A stretch of 64,000 nucleotides of DNA from an uncultured Candidatus Saccharibacteria bacterium (GCA_937990725.1 CALKQS010000015.1:50468-114467), one strand, 5' to 3'; numbered from the stretch's first letter, positions 25,435 to 34,270 are shown. The notes: generated from the sequence alone by a model not told the origin. Translations and numbers: made by a program.

Positions 25435-26703
25435 CTATCGATTAATCGTCAACGGCCAGCTCAGCTCGACACTCTTCAGCTTCTTCAGGCTGTTGAGTGG
25501 TGTGAGATCCTTCACCTCGGTGTTTTTGAGAGAAACAAAGGTGAGATTCTTTGCATGTTGAATGCCTTCGAGGTTCTTTATCTTCTCCCACGACTCTGCG
25601 CCATCGCGGATGCTGAGGTCGAGGGTGGTTAGTTTTTCGAGATCTGAGGCAAGCATGGGCTGGGCATCGCCGCGCTTTGTATGGGTCACTTGGGCGATAG
25701 CTTGGTTGAGCTTGTTGCGGAGACGCCAATCGGGCACACTCACCACCGCATCCTGTGGCTTATCAGCAGCAGTCTTTTCTTGGTAGACCCGCACATAGTC
25801 GACCTGCATATCTTTCGCGACTTCGTAATCCTTAGGGCTAGCCTTCTTGTATGGCTCATTGAGGCCGCCAACCTGGTGATTCAAGCGAATGAAGAGTTTA
25901 TTAGCTGCCTTGGCAAAGGGCCAGTTTGCATCATCTGGCGCTACGCGGTGTACTATGTGCCCATCATAGTAGAATTCGATCGTCCCATCCTTCTTATTCA
26001 AGACGCCGTAGGTATGGAAGGCAGTTTGTGTATTGCCGACAATATTCCGATCGAGAACGTGCTGGTGCTGGCGTGAACGCTCTTTATTCCCCTGGCGTGG
26101 CTGCGTATGGACATTGGCTTGCAGCCAGCTTGGATCGTAGCCACGCGACTCAAAGACATCAAGCTCACCACTGGTTGGCCAGTTGAATGTTGTGCTGGTG
26201 AGCCAAAATGACGCCCAGCTTGCTCGAGCACCACCCTGCGGCGAACCCTCTGGCAGTTTGATAGACGCCTCATAGTAGGTGCCGGGGCCCCATGCATGGG
26301 CGACACTTTTGTCCTTCCAGTCGCTGAGGTAGTGCGAGTTTACCATCCCCGTCGAGAAGGCAGCATGGCCAGTCTGGCATGGTTTGGCATTTTTATCATA
26401 CTGCGCGAGAAGATGGAGTTTGCCATCGTACTGACGCACCATATCTGTCCGAAAGCGCCCTTCCATACCCGACGCAAGGTCAAAGCAACCGGTCGGTACA
26501 GCCCATTTGGTTGTGTCGAGTTTATTACCATCAAATTCATCACCCCACACTTTTTTATAATGCGCCTGTACATCACGCGGCAGATGATCGACTGCCGATG
26601 CTGGCTGCACCATGGCAAAGCTTGTACCCATCACAGCGCACGCCATGGTAAGCCCAAGCACCAAGCCAGCTTTTGCTTGTTTTGTTGCTCGTGTTGCCAA
26701 CAT
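25435..26703 (-). CDS. secreted GH16 glycoside hydrolase with leucine-rich tail
   Basis: A 422-residue exported enzyme. The signal peptide ends about residue 37 (QPASA). The GH16 beta-sandwich domain (about 45-305) has WGDEFDGNKLDTTKW and the active-site strand GELDVFE (Glu180, Asp182, Glu185), close to the usual EIDxxE. GH16 enzymes cut beta-1,3 or beta-1,4 glucans and galactans. From about 320 the tail resembles leucine-rich repeats of the internalin type (LEKLTTLDLSI, AKNLTFVSLKNTEVKDLTPL), a binding module. AAGGAGGG precedes the ATG. It probably acts on host-surface or environmental polysaccharide. Confidence 0.88.
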   Translation of the reverse strand: MLATRATKQAKAGLVLGLTMACAVMGTSFAMVQPASAVDHLPRDVQAHYKKVWGDEFDGNKLDTTKWAVPTGCFDLASGMEGRFRTDMVRQYDGKLHLLAQYDKNAKPCQTGHAAFSTGMVNSHYLSDWKDKSVAHAWGPGTYYEASIKLPEGSPQGGARASWASFWLTSTTFNWPTSGELDVFESRGYDPSWLQANVHTQPRQGNKERSRQHQHVLDRNIVGNTQTAFHTYGVLNKKDGTIEFYYDGHIVHRVAPDDANWPFAKAANKLFIRLNHQVGGLNEPYKKASPKDYEVAKDMQVDYVRVYQEKTAADKPQDAVVSVPDWRLRNKLNQAIAQVTHTKRGDAQPMLASDLEKLTTLDLSIRDGAESWEKIKNLEGIQHAKNLTFVSLKNTEVKDLTPLNSLKKLKSVELSWPLTINR

Positions 26704-27024
26704 ATTCCCTCCTTGTGTTCGTTAGCTGTTCTTATTTAATCACAGCTCGTCTGCTTTGCCAAACACAAGACAATAACTTTATCCATATTTTTTGCAAGCA
26801 AGATAGTCTATTTTGATCATATACATCGATCTGCCAGAGGTCATTTTTTGCATAAAATAGCAATGCATGGTGCAATTATTATATTTCAAAATATGTTGTG
26901 GCTTTTGCTACGATTATCGCTACCTCTGTTTGACAAATTACACGTGAGGTATCTCCGTAGGGATTAATTTTACCGAGCATACCATGCTTGCGCCGGGCCA
27001 AGGCTCGTCAGATTGATCTAGCAG
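26704..27024. other. intergenic stretch of 321 bases
   Basis: AT-rich region holding the promoter area of the GH16 gene. It also has one plus-strand TACCTCTGTTT (26921-26931) and one minus-strand GACCTCTGGCA (26832-26842), related to a motif seen in other intergenic regions. No gene is supported. Confidence 0.5.
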
Positions 27025-28104
27025 CTACTCATCCCCACGCTGAGGCCGTTCAAGCAACTGTGGCTCGCTTTGGCGTTCGCCGCCAGCAATGCGCACGACA
27101 TCTTTGTCCATCTTGCCGAGTTCGCGATAGGTTGTGTTGTAGTGACCAACTGTTGTGGCGAGGCTCTTGCCCATTTTGCCCAGCAATTCATCAAACTTCT
27201 TGATGTGCGTCGCAAGCTGGCCAACCCGTAGCTGAATATCCTTGGCTTGCTCTTCAATCTGGAGGCTACGCAGCCCCTGCAGCACTGTCTGCAAATATGC
27301 CAAGAAACTGGTTGGGCTGACGATAATCACCCGCCGATCGCGAAAGGCATACTCAATAAGATCGCGGCTTGAGCCACCCTGCCCAACATTGTTGATAAGC
27401 AGATCATAATACAGTGACTCACTGGGGATAAACATAAAGGCAAAGTCCATTGTGTCTTCATTTGGGCGAATATATTTGCTCGTTTCGTCGATACGCTGCT
27501 TGAGGTCGAGCTTAACGCGGCTCAGCAGCTGCTGGCGCTCATCTTTGCTCGTGGCATTGATCATCCGGTTGTAGTTCTCAAGGCTAAACTTGCTATCGAT
27601 CGGCAGCACGCGCCCTTTATCAAGAAAGATCACCGCATCGACCGCTTCGCCATCGGCAAAGCGATATTGCATCTGATACTGGGCTGGTGGCAACACATTC
27701 TCAAGCACACTCTGCAGATAATATTCACCAAAGACACCGCGCTGCTTGGGGTTTTGCAGAACGTTTTGCAGTGTCTTGAGCTCATCTGCGACGTCGACGA
27801 CGCGTCGATTAGTCTCATCTAGCTTGGTGAGGCGCTGCGTCACATCGGCCACCAGCTTGGCACTCTCAGAGAGCTGCTTCTGGACTGACGTTTGCATAGC
27901 AGCACCCGAGCGCTCGAGCTTATCCCCAACCGACTGCTGCATAGCGGCAATCGTCCGCGATAGCTCCGTTACATCGCTCTTGAGGAGCGCGACCGATTGC
28001 TGATCTTTGAGTTCATTAAGCTTTGCCAGCAGCAGACTCAGCACTGCCCCGCAGCCAACGAGGACAACAATAAGAATGATTCCAAGCACAAGAGAAAGTT
28101 CCAT
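27025..28104 (-). CDS. rmuC: DNA recombination protein RmuC
   Basis: A 359-residue protein with one N-terminal membrane helix (LVLGIILIVVLVGCGAVLSLLL), a long coiled coil (about 30-120), and a PD-(D/E)XK-like nuclease domain with GVFGEYYLQSVL, VDAVIFLDKGRVLPIDSKFS and FMFIPSESLYYDL. RmuC limits inversions and rearrangements between repeats. The terminal region is shorter and more charged than usual. TATACT is 6 bases before the ATG. Confidence 0.93.
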   Translation of the reverse strand: MELSLVLGIILIVVLVGCGAVLSLLLAKLNELKDQQSVALLKSDVTELSRTIAAMQQSVGDKLERSGAAMQTSVQKQLSESAKLVADVTQRLTKLDETNRRVVDVADELKTLQNVLQNPKQRGVFGEYYLQSVLENVLPPAQYQMQYRFADGEAVDAVIFLDKGRVLPIDSKFSLENYNRMINATSKDERQQLLSRVKLDLKQRIDETSKYIRPNEDTMDFAFMFIPSESLYYDLLINNVGQGGSSRDLIEYAFRDRRVIIVSPTSFLAYLQTVLQGLRSLQIEEQAKDIQLRVGQLATHIKKFDELLGKMGKSLATTVGHYNTTYRELGKMDKDVVRIAGGERQSEPQLLERPQRGDE

Positions 28105-28531
28105 GTTTCTAGTATAACATTTCCTAGGGAGCAGCCACTCATGTTGTTTTATTGAGCGTGGCGTGTCAGCTGATCTCGTGGATGTGTCTTTTTAGCGTAC
28201 AAGGAAATATTGCTATTTTCGAGAATTTTGACACTTATACCGCACAATAAGAAGTGCGCGTATGATGCTTGTATAATCTAAGCCGCTCTCGCCTGTTGTT
28301 CGGTTCACGTATAAAAACCAGTGTCGTAATGGGTTTCAGCTTTAGTACTAGAAGACTAATATTCTCAGAAGGAATTGACCTTTATCGTGTTTCGTCAAAG
28401 GAAGCGACGTGAGAGTTGGCTAGAACTTGAAATTCAGACAAGGGAGCTGCGTAAAAGAGGGAGAATGGAAATCACTTCATTTGAGCATGGCAAATAATCA
28501 TCAAGCAAATTACTGTGGAGTTTGGAGATAC
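28105..28531. other. intergenic stretch of 427 bases
   Basis: A TATAAT on the plus strand near 28272 could start a transcript. A 36-codon plus-strand frame from a GTG at 28387 to 28497 reads like a basic peptide (RQRKRRESWLELEI), but has no ribosome-binding site. Otherwise nothing recognisable. Confidence 0.4.
28111..28116 (-). promoter_or_regulatory. -10 box of rmuC, leaderless type
   Basis: TATACT on the minus strand, 6 bases before the ATG at 28104. Confidence 0.65.
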
Positions 28532-29182
28532 TTACAGTGACGCAAGATATATCAATACAATGATCGCCACCATTGCACCAAGTGTGACTGCTAGGTTGCG
28601 CAGGCGCGAGATCCACGAAAATACGCCAATGCTCAGTGCCATCAAAATCGTAATAACCGGCACCACCACATACCATGACGATGCTGCTAGCCACGTGAGC
28701 ACTGGCCAGAGACCCACTGCCGTCGCAAGCATAACGAGAGCGGGCCGATACACACGGCGCTGCACCAAAAATATAAGCCCGACGATCACTGCCACAACCA
28801 TTGCGCTCAAGACTGTATAGAATGTAGGCGTGCCACAGCTTGCTGGATTAGCACTACCAAGGCCGCAAACCGCACCAAACACCCCGAGGTTGGCAACGAG
28901 CAGCAGCACTGCACTCGTCACCACGCCAGTAATGGCCGCACCTATCATAATCTGTCCCATATCTGGCCACGATAAGTTCACAAAATGCTCGGTGTCTTCG
29001 GATGTATCGAGCACACCACCCTGAGCAAAGGGGTTGTCGATTGCTCGGCTGTGGTCGAGCCCATCGTCAAGCACCGTCTTGGTGATGGTCGCCGTTTTGG
29101 CAGTTTTTGCTTTTTTAGCTTGGCGCGCCGCTTCGGCCACCTCATCTGGGTCGGCGGTGCGTGCGTATATCTGTTCGTCCAT
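28532..29182 (-). CDS. membrane protein with charged N-terminal tail
   Basis: 216 residues. The first 75 are soluble and rich in Lys, Ala and Thr (RQAKKAKTAKTATITKT). Five to six membrane helices follow. A Cys pair in the first outside loop (VCGLGSANPASCG) could form a disulfide. I do not recognise the family. GGAGC lies before the ATG. It may be a phylum-specific envelope protein. Confidence 0.7.
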   Translation of the reverse strand: MDEQIYARTADPDEVAEAARQAKKAKTAKTATITKTVLDDGLDHSRAIDNPFAQGGVLDTSEDTEHFVNLSWPDMGQIMIGAAITGVVTSAVLLLVANLGVFGAVCGLGSANPASCGTPTFYTVLSAMVVAVIVGLIFLVQRRVYRPALVMLATAVGLWPVLTWLAASSWYVVVPVITILMALSIGVFSWISRLRNLAVTLGAMVAIIVLIYLASL

Positions 29183-29218
29183 ATGTCTAGCTCCAATTCC
29201 TTACTGGGAGCTATTATA

Positions 29219-29713
29219 TTATGTTTTTGCCGATTTTGCTAGTCTGCGCCAGAATTTTTTGTGATGTGGCACGTACCATACAGCACCCAGCAGTGCAACG
29301 GCCACCCCACCAGCAACATCGAGCGGTGTATGCACCAGTGCTGCCACGCGGCCAAGGCACACCAACACCGTCATGACAAATAGCGCCACGGTGAGCAGTC
29401 GCTGGCGCGTCACATACCACACTGCCAGAGTAAGAAACATCGCAAAGAGTGCATGATCGGACGGAAAGCCGGGGTTATTGAGGTAGAGCGCACCTGGGTC
29501 GGTGCCGAGCTTTTCAAATGGCCGGAGCGTCTCGGGCTGCCACAGCGCACCAATAACCTTCGCGCACCAATAGGACGTCAGGCCTGCCATAAATACGCGC
29601 GTGTAACGTTGGTAGCGTTGGGCTTGAGGCGCACAGAAAAACAACGCAAAAAGAGCCATAACGACAATCGGGATCATGAGCCCATCGGCAGCGAGGCGAA
29701 CAACAGTATTCAT
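29219..29713 (-). CDS. PAP2-family membrane phosphatase
   Basis: A 164-residue lipid phosphatase-like membrane protein. The second motif is GFPSDHALF and the third is GRVAALVHTPLDVAGG, with catalytic His residues in both. The first PAP2 motif is weak (about RPFEKLGTD). It could dephosphorylate undecaprenyl or phosphatidic acid-type lipids. A longer frame to 29764 exists, but TATAAT lies 6 bases before the ATG at 29713, which is therefore preferred. Confidence 0.87.
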   Translation of the reverse strand: MNTVVRLAADGLMIPIVVMALFALFFCAPQAQRYQRYTRVFMAGLTSYWCAKVIGALWQPETLRPFEKLGTDPGALYLNNPGFPSDHALFAMFLTLAVWYVTRQRLLTVALFVMTVLVCLGRVAALVHTPLDVAGGVAVALLGAVWYVPHHKKFWRRLAKSAKT

Positions 29714-29719
29714 ACCCCT

Positions 29720-29725
29720 ATTATA
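29720..29725 (-). promoter_or_regulatory. -10 box of PAP2 gene, leaderless type
   Basis: TATAAT on the minus strand, 6 bases before the ATG at 29713. It would lie inside the coding region of the longer alternative. Confidence 0.65.
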
Positions 29726-29790
29726 GCACTGTTCAGAAGTTTCTGCGTAGTTGATCTGGCGCAAAGGCTAGTGATTGCCTGCATAAGAGA

Positions 29791-30300
29791 TTACTTCTGC
29801 ATCTGTCGAGCAGGCTGCTGCTTTGTCTTTGGGGTATCGAGCAGCTTCCCAACTGCATTGATGATCTGCTGGATAACTGTTGGTTTGGTCGATTGTTCCA
29901 TCTTCGGACGCGCTGGTGAAGCTTTGACGACGTCAACTGGCGGCATGTTGATCGTATGAGCTGGAGGTCTTTGTACTTCAGGAGCTCGCTGTGCTTTTGG
30001 CTTGGGTTGCTCCTTCTTCTTGACATTGGCAATCACAACATTGATACGGTCGTCGTCGAGGACTTTCTTGTATGACACTTCTGCGCTGTCGCCACCAGTG
30101 TATTCTCCGCCAGCTTGCTGGGCAATTTGGTTAGGATTGCAGGCTTCGGGATTTTTAACACTGCAGATGCGAGCAAGCGGGCACGCATTGCAGGCCGCTT
30201 GGCCAATCCGCTCCTGCGCAATCCGCCGCGCATTTTCTTGCCATGCCGCAATTTCCTCCGGCGAGCGCTTGGTTGGTGTTTTGGCAAGCTGCTCACTCAT
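29791..30300 (-). CDS. Cys-rich, possibly Fe-S, protein of the nrd operon
   Basis: 169 residues. The N-terminal third holds C37-X2-C40-X5-C46-X7-C54 (ACNACPLARIC, then NPEAC), a spacing that could bind an iron-sulfur cluster or zinc. The rest is a flexible Lys/Pro/Gln-rich tail. Its ATG overlaps the stop of the ferredoxin-reductase-like gene by 4 bases (ATGA), so it is the fourth gene of nrdD-nrdG-reductase-this. It may carry electrons from the reductase to NrdG; that is inference. Confidence 0.7.
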   Translation of the reverse strand: MSEQLAKTPTKRSPEEIAAWQENARRIAQERIGQAACNACPLARICSVKNPEACNPNQIAQQAGGEYTGGDSAEVSYKKVLDDDRINVVIANVKKKEQPKPKAQRAPEVQRPPAHTINMPPVDVVKASPARPKMEQSTKPTVIQQIINAVGKLLDTPKTKQQPARQMQK

Positions 30301-30983
30301 TCGAAAAACACCTCTGTAGCAATACATTTACTCGCAATACCCCGCGCAGTGAGCCCCTGCCACATCGCTCGCGTAAATACAACTGAACCACACACTAGGT
30401 AGTGTGCCGCTGGGTTGATACACGCATCGAGGTCAATTCGCCCCTGGTGTATCTTGGGCGGGACTGTTGCCTGGCGTGTCACGAAGTGGTGAAGCGACAG
30501 CTGCGGGTAGCGCACCTCGTATGCAGCAAGGTCGGCCGCAAAGACAATATCGTCGACAGTCCGATTGCTATACATGAGCTGAATATTCCGATGCGGATCA
30601 CGCGCGTATTCGCTCTTGATAATACTCCACACCGGACTAATACCGACTCCTGCTGCAATTCCCACGAGTGGGCGATCTGTCAATGGGTTAAAGTACCCAT
30701 ACGCCGCTGAAAAAGTTAATTGGTCGCCCATCTGCCGGCTGCATAGGTAGTGGGAATACTCACCGCCAATATCCTTCACGGTAATGCTCAGATGTGTTTC
30801 GCCGGGCCAACTCGATAGGCTATATGCCTTACCCTCAGGCGTGCGCGACTCTGGCTTGATAACGGTAATGTATTGCCCTGCCGTATAGCGAAATGGTGCG
30901 TCGCCTTTGGTATCAAACACCAGCGTCGTCACATCGCGTGTGTGCGTAATCACTTGCTGGATTATCCCTGTATAGTACTGCAT
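30297..30983 (-). CDS. ferredoxin-NADP reductase-like flavoprotein
   Basis: A 228-residue FNR-type oxidoreductase. The FAD-binding barrel has KAYSLSSWPG, the nucleotide-binding half has GIAAGVGISPVWSII and LVCGSVVF, and the chain ends in TEVFFE. No 2Fe-2S ferredoxin domain is attached. The ATG at 30983 shares one base with the nrdG stop (TGATG). Class III reductase activation needs an outside electron donor (in E. coli, flavodoxin and its reductase), and this gene is well placed to fill that role. Confidence 0.87.
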   Translation of the reverse strand: MQYYTGIIQQVITHTRDVTTLVFDTKGDAPFRYTAGQYITVIKPESRTPEGKAYSLSSWPGETHLSITVKDIGGEYSHYLCSRQMGDQLTFSAAYGYFNPLTDRPLVGIAAGVGISPVWSIIKSEYARDPHRNIQLMYSNRTVDDIVFAADLAAYEVRYPQLSLHHFVTRQATVPPKIHQGRIDLDACINPAAHYLVCGSVVFTRAMWQGLTARGIASKCIATEVFFE

Positions 30984-31675
30984 CAGTGCACCACGCATTC
31001 TGCTACATAGCGCTGCATAATGTGCTGAGCCTGGGTCATCTCCTCGTCGGTAAAGCTCGCTTCATCACAAAAGCGACTACTCACCAGCGTATCGCTTGCA
31101 ATAAAATGCTGCAGGGCAAAACGCTGTGCGCCGTGCACCATCTGCCCGACCGCATCGAAGTCTGCCGGCTCAAGCTGCCCCCGCACAATCGTCGTGCGAA
31201 ACTCGTGATCGACTCGGCTTCGGATGAGGTCGATACTTTCCATAATCGCATCAGTGTCAATTGGCCGCGCGGCAATTTCTACGTACTTCTCCAGTGGCCC
31301 CTTAATATCCATTGCTACAAAGTCGAGCAGTTGCTCATCCAGCATCTGGCGCAGCATCGCCGGGTGAGTCCCGTTAGTATCGAGCTTGACGAGGAAACCG
31401 AGCTGCTTGATAGCCCGAATGAAGTCAGGTAAATCCTCGCTCATCGTCGGTTCTCCACCACTGATCGCGACGCCATCGAGCAAGCCAACCCGCCGCGCAA
31501 GAAAATCAAGAATCTCCGCCTCAGGGATGCAGCCAATATACTGCTCAGGCAAGACGAGCTCTGGATTATGGCAGTAGCCGCAGCGCATATTGCAGCCAAT
31601 CAAGAAGACTGCCGCACAGGTGTGGCCTGGGTAGTCGACTGTGCTAAATTTTTGGATACCACCGATCTGAACCAT
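30983..31675 (-). CDS. nrdG: anaerobic ribonucleotide reductase activating protein
   Basis: A radical SAM activase that puts the glycyl radical on NrdD. The cluster motif is C28-X3-C32-X2-C35 (CNMRCGYC), followed by the SAM-binding AISGGEPTM. Its 230 residues are longer than E. coli NrdG and closer to the pyruvate-formate-lyase-activase style found with many class III enzymes. Two ATGs are two codons apart; the second is preferred because GGGAGG is then 6 bases away. It is followed directly by the reductase-like gene. Confidence 0.92.
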   Translation of the reverse strand: MVQIGGIQKFSTVDYPGHTCAAVFLIGCNMRCGYCHNPELVLPEQYIGCIPEAEILDFLARRVGLLDGVAISGGEPTMSEDLPDFIRAIKQLGFLVKLDTNGTHPAMLRQMLDEQLLDFVAMDIKGPLEKYVEIAARPIDTDAIMESIDLIRSRVDHEFRTTIVRGQLEPADFDAVGQMVHGAQRFALQHFIASDTLVSSRFCDEASFTDEEMTQAQHIMQRYVAECVVH

Positions 31676-31701
31676 CACCATCCTCCCTTCTTCCTAATTA
31701 T

Positions 31702-33810
31702 TTAAGCATCGATTGTATCGGCTGCTTTGTCGTAGTGGTAGCGCAGCGCAAACTCTGCTTGCTTGCCCTTATTCCACTGCTGCACCGGCCGCAAATAACC
31801 CACCACCCGCGAATATATCTCACACGGCTCCTGGCACTGCGGGCACGCCTCATGTTCACCACGCAGGTAGCCATGATTCTTGCAGACACTAAAGCTCGGA
31901 CTGATCGTAAAGTATGGCAAGCGATAATTGTGGCAGATCGTTCGCACCAGCCCTTTGAGCGTCGTAGGGTCATCCATTCGCTCACCAAGGAAGAAGTGGA
32001 TAACGGTGCCGCCAGTATATTTGGTCTGCAGTTCGTCTTGGAGGTCAAGTAGCTCGAAGAGATCGTCGGTATAATTAACTGGCAAATGAGTACTGTTGGT
32101 GTAGAACGGCGCTGGCACCGCCTTGCCAATACCGTTGGCAAAATGCGCTGTTTCTGGGTAGTCGCGCTGGTCGATCTGCGCCAGGCGGTAGGTCGTGCCT
32201 TCGGCTGGCGTTGCCTCAAGATTGTAGTTATTGCCAGTTTCTTCTTGGAATTGCACGAGCGTCTCACGCATTAGATCGAGCGTCCGCTCGGCGAATTCCC
32301 GCCCTGCAGCCTGGCCAATATCCGCGCCAAGGAGATTAAGCGCTGCCTCGTTCATGCCAATCAAGCCAATTGTTGAGAAATGATTCTTCCAGTATTCACC
32401 AAAGCGCCGCTTGATATCGCGCAGATAAAACTTGGTATAGGGGTAGAGGTTGGCATCGGTCAGGCGCTCGAGTGTTTTGCGCTTAACTTCGAGACTATCG
32501 CGCGCTTGCTCCATAAGGTGGACGAGACCAGCCCGAAACGCTGCTTCGTCACTCGACTTCAGTGCCAAGCGAGGCAGGTTAATCGTCACCACACCAACTG
32601 ACCCCGTCATTGGGTTACTCCCAAACAGGCCACCACCACGATACTCCAGTTGACGATTGTCAATCCTCAGGCGGCAACACATACTGCGCGCGTCTTCTGG
32701 GCTCATATCACTATTCACAAAGTTGCTAAAGTATGGAATGCCGTATTTTGCGCTGGCTTCCCACAGGTTGTCAATCACAGGATTATCCCAGTCGAAATCA
32801 GCCGTGATGTTATACGTCGGAATCGGAAAAGTAAAGACCCGTCCGTTGGCATCACCCTCCGTCATCACCTCAAGCAGTGCCCGATTGAAGATATTCATCT
32901 CATCCTGGTAGTCGCCGTAGTTGCTTTCTTGCATCTCTCCGCCAATGATCACCGGTGTGCCTGCCATATGCTTAGGACATTCGAGGTCAAGCGTGATGTT
33001 CGTAAATGGTGTTTGGAAGCCAACACGCGTTGGCACATTGACATTAAAGATGAATTCTTGCAGCACCTGCTTCACCTCATCGTACGCTAGTCCATCTGCT
33101 CGAATAAACGGTGCGAGCAAGGTGTCGAAATTGCTAAAGGCTTGAGCACCAGCTGCCTCGCCCTGCAGTGTGTAGAAGTAGTTCACGACCTGGCCCAGCG
33201 CCGTGCGAAAATGTCGGGCTGGCTTACACGAAATCTTGTTTGGCACACCAGTGAAACCCTGCCGGAGCAGATCCATTAAGTCCCAGCCCACACAATACAC
33301 ACTTACAAGGTTAAGATCGTGAATATGAAGATCGCCCGACCGATGAAGACGACCAATCTCTGGGCTGTAGATTTTGTTTAGCCAGTAGGTTTTGCTCACC
33401 TCACTTGAGATGTAATTATTCAGCCCTTGGAGGCTGTAACCCATGTTGGAATTCTCATTAACCCGCCAGTCAAGCTTGAGTAAATATTGGTCAATCAGGT
33501 CAACATGTGCACTCGCAGCAATCTCGCGCAGCTTTTGATGCTGATCGCGATAAATAATATACGCCTTAGCGGTCTTTTTATATGGCGAGCGAAGCAAGGT
33601 ATCCTCCACCGCATCCTGCATCTGCTCCACCGTGAGTGTATCATCCGCTATAGTCTGCTGCGCCTGGGCAATCGCCGCCTGAGCTAACTGATAGGCCTCT
33701 TCCTCAGCAAACTCACCCGTCTCCAGGCCAGCTCGTTCGATTGCTGCCATAATTTTTGTGTCGTCAAATGCCACGATGCGCCCATCGCGTTTGGTAATTG
33801 TGTGATACAT
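31702..33810 (-). CDS. nrdD: anaerobic ribonucleoside-triphosphate reductase
   Basis: The class III ribonucleotide reductase that makes deoxynucleotides without oxygen. An N-terminal ATP-cone (about 1-95; TKRDGRIVAFDDTKI) gives allosteric control. The C-terminus holds four Cys of the zinc site (CKNHG, ACPQCQEPC) and the radical loop RVVGYLRPV with Gly671. The 702-residue length is normal. GGGAGGG precedes the ATG. It is the first gene of a four-gene operon, with candidate NrdR boxes about 100 bases upstream. Confidence 0.97.
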   Translation of the reverse strand: MYHTITKRDGRIVAFDDTKIMAAIERAGLETGEFAEEEAYQLAQAAIAQAQQTIADDTLTVEQMQDAVEDTLLRSPYKKTAKAYIIYRDQHQKLREIAASAHVDLIDQYLLKLDWRVNENSNMGYSLQGLNNYISSEVSKTYWLNKIYSPEIGRLHRSGDLHIHDLNLVSVYCVGWDLMDLLRQGFTGVPNKISCKPARHFRTALGQVVNYFYTLQGEAAGAQAFSNFDTLLAPFIRADGLAYDEVKQVLQEFIFNVNVPTRVGFQTPFTNITLDLECPKHMAGTPVIIGGEMQESNYGDYQDEMNIFNRALLEVMTEGDANGRVFTFPIPTYNITADFDWDNPVIDNLWEASAKYGIPYFSNFVNSDMSPEDARSMCCRLRIDNRQLEYRGGGLFGSNPMTGSVGVVTINLPRLALKSSDEAAFRAGLVHLMEQARDSLEVKRKTLERLTDANLYPYTKFYLRDIKRRFGEYWKNHFSTIGLIGMNEAALNLLGADIGQAAGREFAERTLDLMRETLVQFQEETGNNYNLEATPAEGTTYRLAQIDQRDYPETAHFANGIGKAVPAPFYTNSTHLPVNYTDDLFELLDLQDELQTKYTGGTVIHFFLGERMDDPTTLKGLVRTICHNYRLPYFTISPSFSVCKNHGYLRGEHEACPQCQEPCEIYSRVVGYLRPVQQWNKGKQAEFALRYHYDKAADTIDA

Positions 33811-34135
33811 ATCCCTCCCTTACCTGCCGTAGCAGCACGTGCGCCACGGCATGAGTGTTTATCCTCGTTTTTTATGATTGTGCAAGCATCGGTTACTAGT
33901 GTCATAGACACCATATATAGCGCTTACTATGCACTATACTACTCTATATACTGTGGGTCAAGCGTAATATTCACAACCGATACGCTGGCACGACCTCTGT
34001 TATATGAAGCATGTGACTGTGGTCGGAGCAATTTGTTGTTATTTTTATTCAGCAACACCGCAACCCACCAAAAGTCGATCAATCGCAGAGTCTCTATATT
34101 CAATATAAAGCGCAGCCCTGACAAACTACGCACTA
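33811..34135. other. regulatory stretch between nrdD and tRNA-Gln
   Basis: About 325 bases without a gene. It holds the candidate NrdR boxes (33908-33956) and one GACCTCTGTTA (33992-34002). Reading frames here cross the tRNA and look non-coding. Confidence 0.5.
33908..33956 (-). promoter_or_regulatory. tandem NrdR-like boxes upstream of nrdD
   Basis: Box 1 (33908-33923) ACACCATATATAGCGC and box 2 (33941-33956) ACTCTATATACTGTGG each match about 12-13 of 16 positions of the NrdR consensus, roughly ACACTATATATTGTGT. They start 33 bases apart, about three helix turns, which is close to the usual tandem arrangement. They probably allow NrdR to repress the nrd operon. The nrdR gene is not in the window. 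Confidence 0.65.
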
Positions 34136-34164
34136 TTGATCCACTCTCGCAAGCATGGTACAAT
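34136..34164 (+). promoter_or_regulatory. promoter of tRNA-Gln
   Basis: TTGATC (34136-34141), 17 bases, TACAAT (34159-34164), with the tRNA starting 21 bases further on. Confidence 0.7.
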
Positions 34165-34184
34165 ACGGAGGCGCCACGCAGTGA

Positions 34185-34259
34185 TGGGCCGTCGCCAAGT
34201 GGTAAGGCACCAGGTTTTGGTCCTGGCATTCGGGGGTTCGAATCCCTCCGGCCCAGCCA
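34185..34259 (+). tRNA. tRNA-Gln (anticodon TTG)
   Basis: A 75-base cloverleaf. The acceptor is TGGGCCG / CGGCCCA, the anticodon stem is CCAGG / CCTGG with loop TTTTGGT, and the T-arm contains GGTTCGAATCC. CCA is encoded. It is the substrate that GatCAB may amidate, if Gln-tRNA is made indirectly in this organism. Confidence 0.97.
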
Positions 34260-34270
34260 AGTTATCATTG

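Noticed and set aside
28387..28497. 36-codon GTG-initiated frame
   Set aside because: It is basic and protein-like but has no ribosome-binding site. It is kept only as a note in the intergenic entry.
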